A stretch of DNA of 64,000 nucleotides from Planctomycetota bacterium (GCA_029259945.1 JAJDEF010000043.1:62001-126000), one strand, 5' to 3'; counted from the stretch's first letter, positions 39,667-48,999 are shown. Made by a program: numbers and translations. The notes: generated by a model not told the origin, from the letters alone.

Positions 39667-40977
39667 GTGGCACACTGGATTCGCACCGTGCAACTGAGCA
39701 TCAAGAGCCTGCTGATGCATCCCCTGCGATCCGCGCTGACGGTACTAGGTATTTTCATTGGCGTCTCGAGTGTGATCTGGCTCTTGGCCATCGGCGAAGG
39801 GATCGGTCGCGCTTCGGAGGAGCAAATTGCGAGTTTAGGAGCAAGAAACATTCTCGTCCGCACGATTAAACCTCCTGCCAAAGAGGTAGGCGACGGCGGT
39901 TACGGCTTGACGCGTGATGATTATGTCCGCTTAGTAGCCACCATCCCCACGGTTTCTAAGGCGTTGCCTATTCGCATTCTTCCCAGTGAGTTTCGTTTTG
40001 GTACCCGATCGTTTGAGGGACGGCTCGTTGGTTGTACACCGGATTACGCAGAGATCACGCAATTAAAAATCGATCGCGGTCGATTTATCTCGGACGCCGA
40101 TATCGAGGGAGAGATTAATTGTTGCGTATTGGCGGCAGAAACCGCAACAAGACTCTTTCCGTATGGCGAACCATTGGGCGCCAAGGTGATGGCCGACGAT
40201 CAATTTTATACCGTGGTTGGCATTATGAAGTCGCGTGCGCCTTCTGCGGGGATCGGTGGTTCGTTGGCTGCTGAGGATTATTCGAAGGACGTTTATACGC
40301 CGATCACCACACTCTGGCGAAGAAACGGCGACTTGGCCATCGTCCGTAAACCGGGAAGCTTTCAGCGTGATTTGGTCGAGGTCAGCCAGATCACGCTGCA
40401 AATCGAGCAGCGCAAAGATGTGCTCAACACTGCGGAAATCGTTCGTAACACGATTGAGCAAGGCCATGCGATGAACGACTTCGGGGTGACCATCCCGCTG
40501 GAGTTATTGCAGCAAGCACGTACGACGCGGCTGATGTTTATGCTTTTCTTAGGTCTGATCGCTGCAATTTCGTTGGTAGTCGGCGGCATCGGCATTATGA
40601 ACATCATGCTCGCGACGGTGACCGAACGCACTTACGAAATTGGCATCCGACGAGCACTCGGAGCAAAGCGGCGCGATATCACCCGACAGTTTTTAGTCGA
40701 GAGTACGGTGCTTGCGGTCTCAGGTGGGGCGCTTGGCATTCTAGCAGGGCTGTTGTGTCGACCTCTCTCGGTTTGGATTCGAACACTTTTGTTTCGCTGG
40801 TTTCCTGAGCCGATGGAAGCGCTGCCCGAGATCATTCGCACGGTCGAGCCACTGTTGGTTTCTTGGTCGATTCCGTTGTCGTTTGCCATCTCGGTGATGG
40901 TTGGCGTAGGGTTTGGTGTCTATCCAGCCATGCGAGCCGCGCGGCTCGATCCGATCGAGGCCTTACGGCACGAATAA
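39667..40977 (+). CDS. MacB-like ABC permease
   Basis: 436 residues. N-terminal membrane helix, a large periplasmic domain (about 50-280, MacB_PCD type), then three C-terminal helices of the FtsX fold containing LVVGGIGIMNIMLATVTERTYEIGIRRALGAKRRDI, a strong family signature (here broken for reading as VGGIGIMNIML and RTYEIGIRRALGA). GTG start 2 bases after the ATPase stop. With the ATPase, adaptor and TolC-like genes it forms a MacAB-TolC type system. MacB systems use mechanotransmission to expel macrolides, peptides or siderophores from the periplasm; the substrate here is unknown. Confidence 0.95.
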   Translation: MAHWIRTVQLSIKSLLMHPLRSALTVLGIFIGVSSVIWLLAIGEGIGRASEEQIASLGARNILVRTIKPPAKEVGDGGYGLTRDDYVRLVATIPTVSKALPIRILPSEFRFGTRSFEGRLVGCTPDYAEITQLKIDRGRFISDADIEGEINCCVLAAETATRLFPYGEPLGAKVMADDQFYTVVGIMKSRAPSAGIGGSLAAEDYSKDVYTPITTLWRRNGDLAIVRKPGSFQRDLVEVSQITLQIEQRKDVLNTAEIVRNTIEQGHAMNDFGVTIPLELLQQARTTRLMFMLFLGLIAAISLVVGGIGIMNIMLATVTERTYEIGIRRALGAKRRDITRQFLVESTVLAVSGGALGILAGLLCRPLSVWIRTLLFRWFPEPMEALPEIIRTVEPLLVSWSIPLSFAISVMVGVGFGVYPAMRAARLDPIEALRHE

Positions 40978-41426
40978 TGGCTGCGGCGGCAGTGCCAATG
41001 CCTGCTCTTCTGTAGAAAAAACTCTATTTTCTTGACCCACTAGCCAGGTCTTGTAAAATACAAACTAGTTCTCACAGAGCCTTCGGGTGCGCGTTACCCA
41101 AAGGTGTTTCACTGGCGGGATGCCGCTGTTTCGGAAGTCGCTAATGCCGAATCCATTTCTTAAGGTTCTCTAACCTCAGGATTTCGGCTCGCACCGTCTG
41201 CCTTGTTTTGGCTAGAGTCGCGCTCGCTTCCAATTCGAGTCACACCCTCCGACGTTCAATCACTACCGAATGTTCGGACTGTAACACTTGCGCCAGCACG
41301 GCTCTGAGTCAACTTGCTCTTTCGTGCAGACACGCGATTGATGTGGCCGATACCCAACTAGTATGAGTTTAGAAGCCTTTTTCGTGCATCGACTACTTAG
41401 GATTTCTTAAATCAGGGGGCAGTCTC
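40978..41426. other. Long leader region before PEP-CTERM gene
   Basis: 449 bases. A promoter-like pair lies at 41032-41059, and about 370 transcribed bases would separate it from the start codon. Within this leader I see GC-rich inverted motifs but no confident riboswitch or gene. Confidence 0.5.
41032..41059 (+). promoter_or_regulatory. Candidate sigma-70 promoter
   Basis: TTGACC, 16 bases, TAAAAT. It would read toward the PEP-CTERM gene at 41427, leaving a leader of about 360 bases. Confidence 0.5.
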
Positions 41427-42140
41427 ATGTCTGGTAATAAGCGGTGTAGGAGAATGTTGAGATCGCGTATCTCTTCTACACTCATTCAACGTACTTTCCT
41501 TCTCTGCTTGCTGTTCTCCGTGTTCGCAAAGCCAGCGGACGCTGCGATGGTTTACGGCACTTCTGCAGCCGGCGAACTCACTGGTTCGCGAACGGTCACT
41601 GACCCAGGTTTAACGACTACGGATCTAGCCGATTGGGGTGATGCCGTAGTTTCTTGGGTGATTACTGACAACGGCAATGGAACATTTCACTACGAGTACA
41701 CCTTCACGGGATTTAACAAACCCGACATCAGCCACGTCGATATTGATATCAGTGACGACGCGATTGATAACAATGCTCTCTCTGATTTGAATGCGGTGAC
41801 CAACGCAACACTTAACGGAATCATTATCCCCGCAAACTTAGTCGAATTCGGCAATTTCGAGGGTATTACAGGGTCGGTAAAGTTCGACATTAGCGACGAA
41901 AATGTGACGAACCCGATTTATGCTTTCGACTCGAATCGATCTGCAGTCTACGGTCATCTTGTCGTTAAAGGCGGGCAAGAATTGTTGAACAATACTGGAC
42001 TCTCAGACCCTAGCTCGATGAACTTTCTTGATTTCATACCACGTCCTAACGGAGCTATTATCATCCCAGAGCCCAGTGCGATTGTCTTATGGGGGTGGGT
42101 ATTTATTACCACGGTCTATCTAAAGCGGAGACCAAATTAA
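41427..42140 (+). CDS. PEP-CTERM sorted secreted protein
   Basis: 237 residues. N-terminal basic segment, hydrophobic core FLLCLLFSVF and cleavage after PADA (about residue 39). The mature beta-rich domain contains WVITDNGNGTFHYEYTF and many Asp/Asn-rich turns; no family could be assigned. The tail IIPEPSAIVLWGWVFITTVYLKRR is a PEP-CTERM signal with an unusual Trp-rich hydrophobic part. GGGGGCAG lies before the ATG. The probable transcript starts far upstream. Confidence 0.82.
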   Translation: MSGNKRCRRMLRSRISSTLIQRTFLLCLLFSVFAKPADAAMVYGTSAAGELTGSRTVTDPGLTTTDLADWGDAVVSWVITDNGNGTFHYEYTFTGFNKPDISHVDIDISDDAIDNNALSDLNAVTNATLNGIIIPANLVEFGNFEGITGSVKFDISDENVTNPIYAFDSNRSAVYGHLVVKGGQELLNNTGLSDPSSMNFLDFIPRPNGAIIIPEPSAIVLWGWVFITTVYLKRRPN

Positions 42141-42220
42141 AGCTAGAATTCCTTTTGCGCTATCATCCACCGACGTTTATCCCGATTTTTCAAAACAATT
42201 GCTTGCCTTCGCGCCACGGC

Positions 42221-42337
42221 ATGCCAAGAATGGAGACATGGACGCAGTTCGCAACTATTTTTTCTGGTTTAGCTTTACTAGCGCCCGCTTCTTTCGGAGC
42301 GGTGCCGGGACCAGGGGAAGTGTGTAGCAAACGTTAA
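42221..42337 (+). CDS. Possible small ORF upstream of aroF
   Basis: 38 codons from ATG 42221 (or 35 from 42230): MPRMETWTQFATIFSGLAL then LAPASFGAVPGPGEVCSKR. The middle resembles a signal peptide (hydrophobic FSGLALLAPASFGA). It lies 80 bases after the PEP-CTERM gene and ends 19 bases before a strong terminator hairpin in front of aroF. It could encode a small exported peptide or act as leader peptide. It holds one Trp and two Phe, too few for a classic attenuator. No clear ribosome binding site, so it is uncertain. Confidence 0.3.
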   Translation: MPRMETWTQFATIFSGLALLAPASFGAVPGPGEVCSKR

Positions 42338-42355
42338 ACATTTCTGACTTTGGCA

Positions 42356-42390
42356 AGCCCCGAGCACCGCATGGTACTCGGGGCTTTTTT
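42356..42390 (+). terminator. Intrinsic terminator upstream of aroF
   Basis: AGCCCCGAG (42356-42364) and CTCGGGGCT (42377-42385) form a perfect 9-bp stem with a 12-base loop, followed by a run of six T. It ends transcription from the PEP-CTERM gene, or acts within an aroF leader, as aroF starts only 74 bases later. Confidence 0.85.
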
Positions 42391-42463
42391 CGTTTTGATC
42401 TTTCAACACACAGACGTCCGACTTATAAAACCGAAGCGCAACCCTTTCCTGGAGAGAAAACCG

Positions 42464-43486
42464 ATGATTATCGTCATGAAACACACGGCATCGCCAGAGG
42501 ACATCCAGCAAATCGTGAAAAGCGTCGAGGCGTTGGGCCTTAAGGCGACCATCATCGAAGGCACCGAACGAACGGTCATCGCTGCGGTCGGAGAAGAGCG
42601 CGTGGCAGGGATTCGTTCTTTGGAGAGTGGCCCTGGAGTGGACGAGGTGCACTCGATTGTTGCGCCTTACAAATTGGCAAGTCGTGAAGTACGTCCTGAT
42701 AACACCGTGGTCACGGCGGGCAGCTTAGTGGTGGGGAATGGGCAAATCGGAGTGATCGCGGGGCCCTGCTCGGTCGAAAGCGAAGAGCAGCTTTTGGCAG
42801 CGGCCCATGCGGTGAAGGCCGCTGGCGCAACGGCCCTCCGTGGTGGCGCGTTCAAACCTCGCACCAGCCCTTACAGTTTCCAGGGGATGAAAGAAGAGGG
42901 GCTCAAGCTGTTGGCAGAAGCGAGGAATCAAACGGGTTTGGCGATTGTCACCGAAGTGGTCTCGCCCGACGATGTTGAATTAGTGGCTGAATATGCTGAG
43001 GTGTTGCAGATTGGGGCTCGCAATATGCAAAACTACCGTTTGCTCGAAGCGGTGGGTAAGTCGCACCGAGCGGTACTCTTGAAACGGGGCCCCAGCGCAA
43101 CGATCGACGAATGGTTGTTGGCGGCTGAATATATTCTCGATGGTGGCAACCAGAATGTGATGCTCTGCGAACGGGGCATTCGCACTTACGAAGCCCATAC
43201 TCGCTTCACGCTCCCACTGGCGACGGTGCCTTATGTTCAGGCAAGGTCGCATTTGCCGGTGATCGTTGATCCGAGCCACGGCACGGGGCATACCGACTTG
43301 GTGCCTGCCATGTCGCGAGCGGGGATTGCGGCTGGGGCAGACGGACTGATTATCGAAGTCCATCCGAATCCCGAAAAGGCACTGAGCGACGGCTATCAGT
43401 CGCTGACCTTCGAGCAATTCGAAGAAACTATGGCTGGCTGTGCGAAGATTGCTGCCGCGATGGATTGCAAGCTAGGCAATGGGTGA
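42464..43486 (+). CDS. aroF: 3-deoxy-7-phosphoheptulonate (DAHP) synthase, type I beta
   Basis: 340 residues from ATG 42464, chosen because GGAGAG lies 8 bases upstream and the protein then starts at the ferredoxin-like N-terminal regulatory domain ([14 protein letters not shown]). The longer frame would cross the terminator. It joins phosphoenolpyruvate and erythrose 4-phosphate, the first step of aromatic amino-acid synthesis. The TIM-barrel core has [34 protein letters not shown] and VDPSHGTGH, with metal and substrate ligands. Type I beta enzymes are often regulated by aromatic amino acids through the N-terminal domain. Confidence 0.95.
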   Translation: MIIVMKHTASPEDIQQIVKSVEALGLKATIIEGTERTVIAAVGEERVAGIRSLESGPGVDEVHSIVAPYKLASREVRPDNTVVTAGSLVVGNGQIGVIAGPCSVESEEQLLAAAHAVKAAGATALRGGAFKPRTSPYSFQGMKEEGLKLLAEARNQTGLAIVTEVVSPDDVELVAEYAEVLQIGARNMQNYRLLEAVGKSHRAVLLKRGPSATIDEWLLAAEYILDGGNQNVMLCERGIRTYEAHTRFTLPLATVPYVQARSHLPVIVDPSHGTGHTDLVPAMSRAGIAAGADGLIIEVHPNPEKALSDGYQSLTFEQFEETMAGCAKIAAAMDCKLGNG

Positions 43487-43539
43487 ATTTTCTTGGCAAA
43501 AAAGTAAACTGCTAACAGGCGCTAATTTTTTTGTGGGAT

Positions 43540-43619
43540 GGGTGCCACTGTCTGGCTTGTCCAGCAGTGGAACCCTGGTGCGCACATCGCACTGCCGGGC
43601 AAGCCGGACAGTGGCACCC
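43540..43619. repeat. 80-bp palindromic element, copy 3 of 3
   Basis: Same element as at 21924 and 33879. In this copy the right arm has CCGGGC and CCGGAC where the others have TGGAC or CAGAC. Preceded by GCTAATTTTTTTG as in copy 1. It lies between the convergent aroF and STN-like genes. Confidence 0.85.
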
Positions 43620-43695
43620 GTGAAACGTCAGTATGGCCTCTGCCCGGACATGCTCACGACAAGCGCGAGCATGCACCCTGCAACGGGTAAACGTA

Positions 43696-45588
43696 TTAGT
43701 CGGTCAACAGTAGGCGATTTTTCACCAGCCAGTCGTAGACTTTGCGTTGTGTGGCATCTGGCTGACGCACAAACACGACGTTGGCACTTGAATCGAACTG
43801 GAGGGCGGTGCCTTCGAGGGGTGCGTCGTCGGGCGATTGGGTTGTGGCAATCGCGGCTAGCTCTGCCAGTAGTCGATCGGCACCGGCGTCGGGGGCGCGC
43901 GAAAGTGAGTAGAGTTCTAATTGGGGTTGGGTGAATACTTTTTGTAGAGTGGTGATCTCAAGCATCTCCCCGGCGACGGCTCGCCAGCCGAGCCCCAGGG
44001 GTTCCAGAATTTCGTTAAGCGCATCGTGCCAAGGTTTGTCGATAGCGGAACAAGCGATTCGAGTTTGTGGCCATGCCTCGACTTCGGCGAGCGCCGGCCA
44101 ATCAACCAAGATGGGAACGCCCAGTTCACTTTGCCAATACAGGACGACATCTCGAAGCGGGGTATATCGCGAAAAAGTAAATGTGGCTGGTGCTTTTAGG
44201 CGCGCAACGAGTAGGGAGTGGGCGGATGCTGCGGCGAGTTGTTTGACTGGAAATCGGCTTCGCGGCGCGAGTCCGTTGGCCAAACGATAACGCTCGAGAA
44301 AGATCAATACTTGATACTGAATCTGCTGCGTCTGTCGGATGTCGAGAGCGTCGGGTTCTTCTCGTAGCGTGCCTGCCCCACCGACTGCCTGCCACTGGGT
44401 GGGGGCAATGAGTTTTTCGATCCAAGTGGCGATCTGCGTGACACTGGTAGCCGAAGCCAGATCGTCGAGTGGGTAGTTTACATCGCGGAATTTTGAACTC
44501 TCTTTGCGAACGACCCGCACCAAGGGGCCTTCGACCAGATGCTCCAGGTGCAGAGGGTCGAGTACCGCGCGTAAGGCTTCGTTGAGGTCGACGTCGGTTG
44601 CGTCGAGCGAAACCGATCGTCGGGCGGTGATCCCCACCATCTGTAAGTGCTCGGGGGCAATACTCACGGGCACCGCGGCAAGTCGAGAAACCAGCGCAAG
44701 AAAATCGCCCAGCGGGATCTGTTTTACCTTCAAGGCAGGGAAGCGCTGCGCGAGTTGTTCCTCTGCCACGGCGGGGGAAAAGGTCTGATCTGGGTCGCGT
44801 CGCACGTTGGGCAACGTCGAGGGCAACGGTTTTTCTTGCGAAATGTCAGCTTCGAGTGGTGCCTCGTTGGTTGGCTCGGAAGCCGATTCATTGCCGGCGG
44901 ACTGAATCGTTGACAGATCAAGATTTTCGGGGTCGAAGTCGAGCGGGTCGAACCGCAAGGCAACTCTTGCCGTGGGCTGTGGTTTTGGATCGAGGGTTGG
45001 TTCGTCTGGTATTTCAACCGCGGTTGCTTGCTTCTCTTCGGCAGGCACGACTGGGTTGGCTATCGGCGTGCGATCGACTGTGATGGGTGTGACTTCGATG
45101 CTCGTGAAATCGCGAGGTGTCTCGGCGATTGGCACCATGGGCGAAGTCGTGGACTCTATTTTATCTTGCACCGGAATCGCGGCGGCTGTTTGAACCGTTT
45201 GATTCGAATCACCGCGGAATAAAACAACCGCTCCGGCCAATGCTGCGCCAGCGGTAAACGCCCCTAATGTCCAAATCAACAATTTGTATTTTGCAATCGA
45301 GGGACTTACTTGCGGTACTTCCGGTGGAAGGGCGATCTCTTCTTGCTCGATGACTGCGGAAGCGATTGAAAGTTCGGCGGGCGAAGCAGTTGTTTGCGAT
45401 ATGCGAGTCGGCTGGATGGGCGCAGGATCGGCGGGTTGGGGTGGCAAGGTCGCGGCTGCTTCGGCGGGAGGCTCGACTTGCACCATGCTGTCGCAGCGTG
45501 GGCAGGCGACGATCTGGCCAATCAGCGATTGGTTGCGCACCGAGAGCTTGGCCTGGCAAGTGACACAAGTGATCTTAAAGAGTTCCAC
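43696..45588 (-). CDS. Membrane-anchored protein with zinc ribbon and STN-like domains
   Basis: 630 residues from a GTG start. An N-terminal zinc-ribbon-like CxxC pair (Cys 8, 11, 29, 32) precedes a Pro/Ala-rich linker, one membrane helix (about 102-124) and a large extracytoplasmic part. This has a stretch like a secretin/TonB N-terminal (STN) domain at about 265-360 (PLGDFLALVSRLAAVPVSI, then VSLDATDVDLNEALRAVL) and a second such stretch near 500-590. STN domains occur in secretins, in FecA-type receptors and in anti-sigma-linked sensors. The second gene (45782-47455) ends in a similar domain; together they could form an envelope complex. No known name. Confidence 0.75.
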   Translation of the reverse strand: MELFKITCVTCQAKLSVRNQSLIGQIVACPRCDSMVQVEPPAEAAATLPPQPADPAPIQPTRISQTTASPAELSIASAVIEQEEIALPPEVPQVSPSIAKYKLLIWTLGAFTAGAALAGAVVLFRGDSNQTVQTAAAIPVQDKIESTTSPMVPIAETPRDFTSIEVTPITVDRTPIANPVVPAEEKQATAVEIPDEPTLDPKPQPTARVALRFDPLDFDPENLDLSTIQSAGNESASEPTNEAPLEADISQEKPLPSTLPNVRRDPDQTFSPAVAEEQLAQRFPALKVKQIPLGDFLALVSRLAAVPVSIAPEHLQMVGITARRSVSLDATDVDLNEALRAVLDPLHLEHLVEGPLVRVVRKESSKFRDVNYPLDDLASATSVTQIATWIEKLIAPTQWQAVGGAGTLREEPDALDIRQTQQIQYQVLIFLERYRLANGLAPRSRFPVKQLAAASAHSLLVARLKAPATFTFSRYTPLRDVVLYWQSELGVPILVDWPALAEVEAWPQTRIACSAIDKPWHDALNEILEPLGLGWRAVAGEMLEITTLQKVFTQPQLELYSLSRAPDAGADRLLAELAAIATTQSPDDAPLEGTALQFDSSANVVFVRQPDATQRKVYDWLVKNRLLLTD

Positions 45589-45707
45589 GTATTTTCACCG
45601 AGCCAAAGCTCGTCCGCTTCTCGGGTGACGAGGGCCTCGCAAATTCGAGGCGCCGACCGCCAATGTTCCGTGTTCCAGTATAGTTGATCACCGCCCCGAT
45701 GTTCTAC

Positions 45708-45781
45708 AGCCGGTTTCAAAACCCACTTTTGGCACGAAAATCTCCGGCCGTGGGGTACTTTTCTGGCATTTTGAAAACGCT
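45708..45781. repeat. 76-bp inverted-repeat element, copy 2 (right end decayed)
   Basis: Matches 9121-9196: AGCCGGTTTCAAAACCCACT, then a conserved AAAATCTCCGG core and GGGTACTTTT. The right terminal repeat reads ATTTTGAAAACGCTT instead of GTTTTGAAACCGGCT. It lies between the two STN-like genes. Confidence 0.65.
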
Positions 45782-47455
45782 TCAAAAAACGTCGGGCAGC
45801 GTTTCTCCCCTTTTTTTCGCCGCTGAACGCGTTGTCACGATGATCGCACCGGGTTGGTCGTCTGCTGGCTTGCGAATCATGTAGACGAGCTTTTGCTTAG
45901 GATCGGCGGGGCCGGTCGCCGTGCGGTCGGGGTTCGCCAATTGTAGGACGGCTAACAAAATGTCTACCGCCGGTCGATCGCGCAGGTTGATCGCGAATGA
46001 CTGGTTCTTGGTAATCCCTTCTAATTGTAGGTCACGCCCACGGATTTCGATGGGCACTCCCATATCTTCGGAGAGTATTTCGAGGGCCTTCTGTAAGGTT
46101 TCCTTGGGGAATGACAGTGTGGTGGGGCGATCGAGCAACTCGGCAATAGATTGGGGCGGTGTTGGCCCAGACGAATCAAGGCGGTTGGCCTGCCCCTTCT
46201 CTCGAAAACCAAGGAGCATCAATTCTGCGGCAGTGAACAAATTATGCCCTGCAACACTGGGCAAATAGCAACGGGCCATGCTGATACCCTGCTCGCTACC
46301 TACCCGCGTGTGGTTGCTTAACTGACCCAACATGGCAGGAAAACGGTTTAGTACTTCTTGGCCGTAAGAATGGAGCGAGCTGTTGTCTATCGTATCTTCC
46401 AGTTCCACGGGCAAGTGTGCCAGGCGCTGTGCGACGGCTTTCAGGAATCGATGCGGCTGGCTGCTTAGAGTGATGGTTGACTGTAATTCTAAGAAAAAGT
46501 TCTCGTCCCAGTGGGTACTCAGTGCAATCGCTGTCGTTTCGTCTCCGACTAACTGTTGCAAGGCGACTTCCATGGGCTTTGCTGTTCGATGCAAAAGCGA
46601 ATGGCCGCTCGCTTGCAAGAATTTGTTGGAGAAAAGTAACGTCGCGATACGATCGGCATCGGTGTGATCAACGAGCCGTTGCATGTCGCGGGAAAAAGGT
46701 GGCGGACTTGCTCCCTGTGCAATCCGTTCTTCCACCTCATTAGCAGCACAAACGATCAGAGTGCTGCCTGCTTCGCCTTTTGGCAAAAAACAAACCTGCT
46801 CGCCAACTGTTCGGCAGGGCTGTTGGGCATAGAGCGTTGCGAGACTATGAGGCAATCGCTGGGCAAGCTGCTCGTCGGTCCAAGGTTCGACAAGCTGTAG
46901 GCGTAGCGTATACACCAGTCCACCATCCTTGTGGGGATGAATCGCAATGAGCAACGAGGAGAGCTCCTGAGGTTTTGCCCCGCTGAAATATTCGACTTGG
47001 TCAATTGCCCACTCACCCCAAGGTCCCAGGGCAGCGAGCACCTTCTCGCCCTCGGGGTGAGAAAGCAGCGCTGCGGGTCGAATGTGCAAGATCAACTTGG
47101 TTCCAAGCGGGACATACCTCATGTCGAGGGGGGGGCCAGTGGTGGGAGAGATCCACAGCGTTTTGCCATCGTCGTCAACCACACCAAGAGTGGCAGCCGA
47201 ATCTTTTTTAGCGAACCCAGCAAGGGGCTCAGGGGTCTCACTAGCTATCGGCGCGTCAGCTTGGTTCGAGGCCAAAGTCGACTCGTTTGCCGATTGATTT
47301 CTGTTGCTGCGAAGGAGAACCACGGTAACAAGCATGGCAAGACCTACAGCGATGGCTACCCCGATGGTGATGACACCCGGTCCGCGGCTCCGACGCTTCG
47401 GACGATCCGCGGAGTTCGGCGAATTTACGTCAATTTTCAAGGGGGCATCGGGCAT
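45782..47455 (-). CDS. Membrane-anchored protein of unknown family with C-terminal STN-like domain
   Basis: 557 residues. Short cytoplasmic N-terminus rich in basic residues, one membrane helix (about 27-49), and a large extracytoplasmic domain. The middle (about 110-400) resembles planctomycete proteins that start LDMRYVPLGTKLILHIRPAALL; I do not know its role. A C-terminal segment (about 450-530, LSFPKETLQKALEILSEDMG, then FAINLRDRPAVDILLAVLQL) resembles STN domains. The second STN-like gene follows on the same strand after 193 bases. The two may act together; nothing else in the window shows their function. Confidence 0.75.
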   Translation of the reverse strand: MPDAPLKIDVNSPNSADRPKRRSRGPGVITIGVAIAVGLAMLVTVVLLRSNRNQSANESTLASNQADAPIASETPEPLAGFAKKDSAATLGVVDDDGKTLWISPTTGPPLDMRYVPLGTKLILHIRPAALLSHPEGEKVLAALGPWGEWAIDQVEYFSGAKPQELSSLLIAIHPHKDGGLVYTLRLQLVEPWTDEQLAQRLPHSLATLYAQQPCRTVGEQVCFLPKGEAGSTLIVCAANEVEERIAQGASPPPFSRDMQRLVDHTDADRIATLLFSNKFLQASGHSLLHRTAKPMEVALQQLVGDETTAIALSTHWDENFFLELQSTITLSSQPHRFLKAVAQRLAHLPVELEDTIDNSSLHSYGQEVLNRFPAMLGQLSNHTRVGSEQGISMARCYLPSVAGHNLFTAAELMLLGFREKGQANRLDSSGPTPPQSIAELLDRPTTLSFPKETLQKALEILSEDMGVPIEIRGRDLQLEGITKNQSFAINLRDRPAVDILLAVLQLANPDRTATGPADPKQKLVYMIRKPADDQPGAIIVTTRSAAKKRGETLPDVF

Positions 47456-47601
47456 GGCAAGATTTCAGTTTTTAGCACCGCCTCGTGTAAGCCGTATTAC
47501 AGAGTCGTGCTTGTGAGTTGCTGCCGCAAGGCCTATTATCGAGGTTGTCACCCGGTCGTTGTCAGGGGGTGTTGCCAGCGGCGTTTAGCCCTCAGGATAT
47601 C

Positions 47602-48837
47602 ATGAAATCGTCTGAAGCGGTCAAGCTCTATTTTAATCGAGCAGCGGATCAACTTGAGTTGACTGAAAACATGCGTGCGCTGCTGCTGACGCCCAAACGC
47701 GAAGTCCAAGTGCAGATTGCCATCGAGATGGACAACGGCGATCTGCAGACGCTACTCGGCTATCGCGTTCAACACAACAATGCGCGTGGGCCCATGAAAG
47801 GGGGGCTTCGTTTTCACCCCGAAGTCGACCTCGACGAAGTACGCGGCCTGGCTTCGCTCATGACGTGGAAAACTGCGGTGGTAAACATCCCCTACGGTGG
47901 CGCGAAGGGGGGGATCGCGGTCGACGCGCGCAGTTTAAGTACGCGTGAGTTGGAGCGTATTACTCGCAAGTTTATTGACGAAATTCATGATGTGATTGGC
48001 CCCGACACCGATATTCCGGCTCCCGACATGGGAACCAACGCCGAAGTGATGGCCTGGATTATGAACCAGTACAACAAGTACCACGGCTTTGGCCCTGGGA
48101 TTGTTACGGGGAAGCCGGTCGAACACTATGGGATCCCCGGTCGCGAAGAGGCAACCGGCCGTGGGGTGGGTATTATCGCGATAAAAACGCTTGGTCGTCT
48201 GGGACGCAAGCCGAAAGAAACTCGTGTGGCGCTGCAAGGCTTTGGCAACGTCGGTTCGCATGCCGCCAAATTTTTGCATGACGCAGAATGTCGGATCGTG
48301 GCCATCAGCGACCTTAGCGGTGGCTACTATCGCGAAGAGGGCATCCAAGTGCTCGAAGCGATCCGCTACGCCAACCAGCATAAGCGTTCGCTGGAGGGCT
48401 ATCCTGAGGCCGAGAAGATTTCGAACGAAGAACTGCTGGAGCTGGATGTCGATTTACTTGTTCCCGCTGCACTGGGTGGTGTGATTCACGCCGACAATGC
48501 CGAGCGTATTAAGGCCCCGTTGATTATTGAAGCCGCCAATGCCCCGATTCGCCCAGACGCTGACGCATTGCTCAACGACCGCGGCGTGTTGGTATTGCCC
48601 GATATTTTGGCCAACGCGGGTGGTGTGACGGTCAGTTACTTCGAATGGGTACAGAATCGGCAATATTACCAATGGGGTCTTGATCGCGTTCGCCAAGAAC
48701 TCGATCGGGTGCTCACCTCTGCTTTTGAGGAAGTTTGGGGACTGTCGCATGAACACGATGTGAGCCTGCGGACGGCCGCCTTTATGCTTGGCATCGGTCG
48801 CGTCGGTCGAGCGACCGTGTTGGGCGGTATTACGTGA
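47602..48837 (+). CDS. gdhA: Glutamate dehydrogenase (Glu/Leu/Phe/Val dehydrogenase family)
   Basis: 411 residues from ATG 47602, matching family length; the open frame begins 28 codons earlier in non-conserved sequence. AGGA lies 4 bases before the ATG. It interconverts glutamate and 2-oxoglutarate plus ammonia. The catalytic Lys segment PMKGGLRFHPEVDLDEV and KTAVVNIPYGGAKGGI are intact, as is the Rossmann part GFGNVGSHAAKFL. NAD or NADP preference cannot be read with certainty. It diverges from the STN-like gene at 47455 and has a palindromic repeat after its stop. Confidence 0.94.
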   Translation: MKSSEAVKLYFNRAADQLELTENMRALLLTPKREVQVQIAIEMDNGDLQTLLGYRVQHNNARGPMKGGLRFHPEVDLDEVRGLASLMTWKTAVVNIPYGGAKGGIAVDARSLSTRELERITRKFIDEIHDVIGPDTDIPAPDMGTNAEVMAWIMNQYNKYHGFGPGIVTGKPVEHYGIPGREEATGRGVGIIAIKTLGRLGRKPKETRVALQGFGNVGSHAAKFLHDAECRIVAISDLSGGYYREEGIQVLEAIRYANQHKRSLEGYPEAEKISNEELLELDVDLLVPAALGGVIHADNAERIKAPLIIEAANAPIRPDADALLNDRGVLVLPDILANAGGVTVSYFEWVQNRQYYQWGLDRVRQELDRVLTSAFEEVWGLSHEHDVSLRTAAFMLGIGRVGRATVLGGIT

Positions 48838-48857
48838 TTACGAATGGCAATTGATTT

Positions 48858-48946
48858 AGCCACAGAGAACACCGAGATAAAGGAGGGATGTTTTTTTGGG
48901 CATGCAATAGGAAACAAAGCTCCGTGATCTCTGTGTACTCTGTGGC
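48858..48946. repeat. Inverted repeat of the CACAGAG class
   Basis: GCCACAGAGAACACCGAGA pairs with a TCTCTGTGTACTCTGTGGC right arm, with a loop of about 50 bases. It lies after gdhA. Similar arms occur at 54279-54417 and partial ones at 25805 and 51465. Dispersed repeats of this style are common in environmental bacterial genomes. Confidence 0.65.
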
Positions 48947-48999
48947 AATTTTCTAAATTTATTACGTTCAACTTTAGCATTATATTTTTCGAGGTTCCA

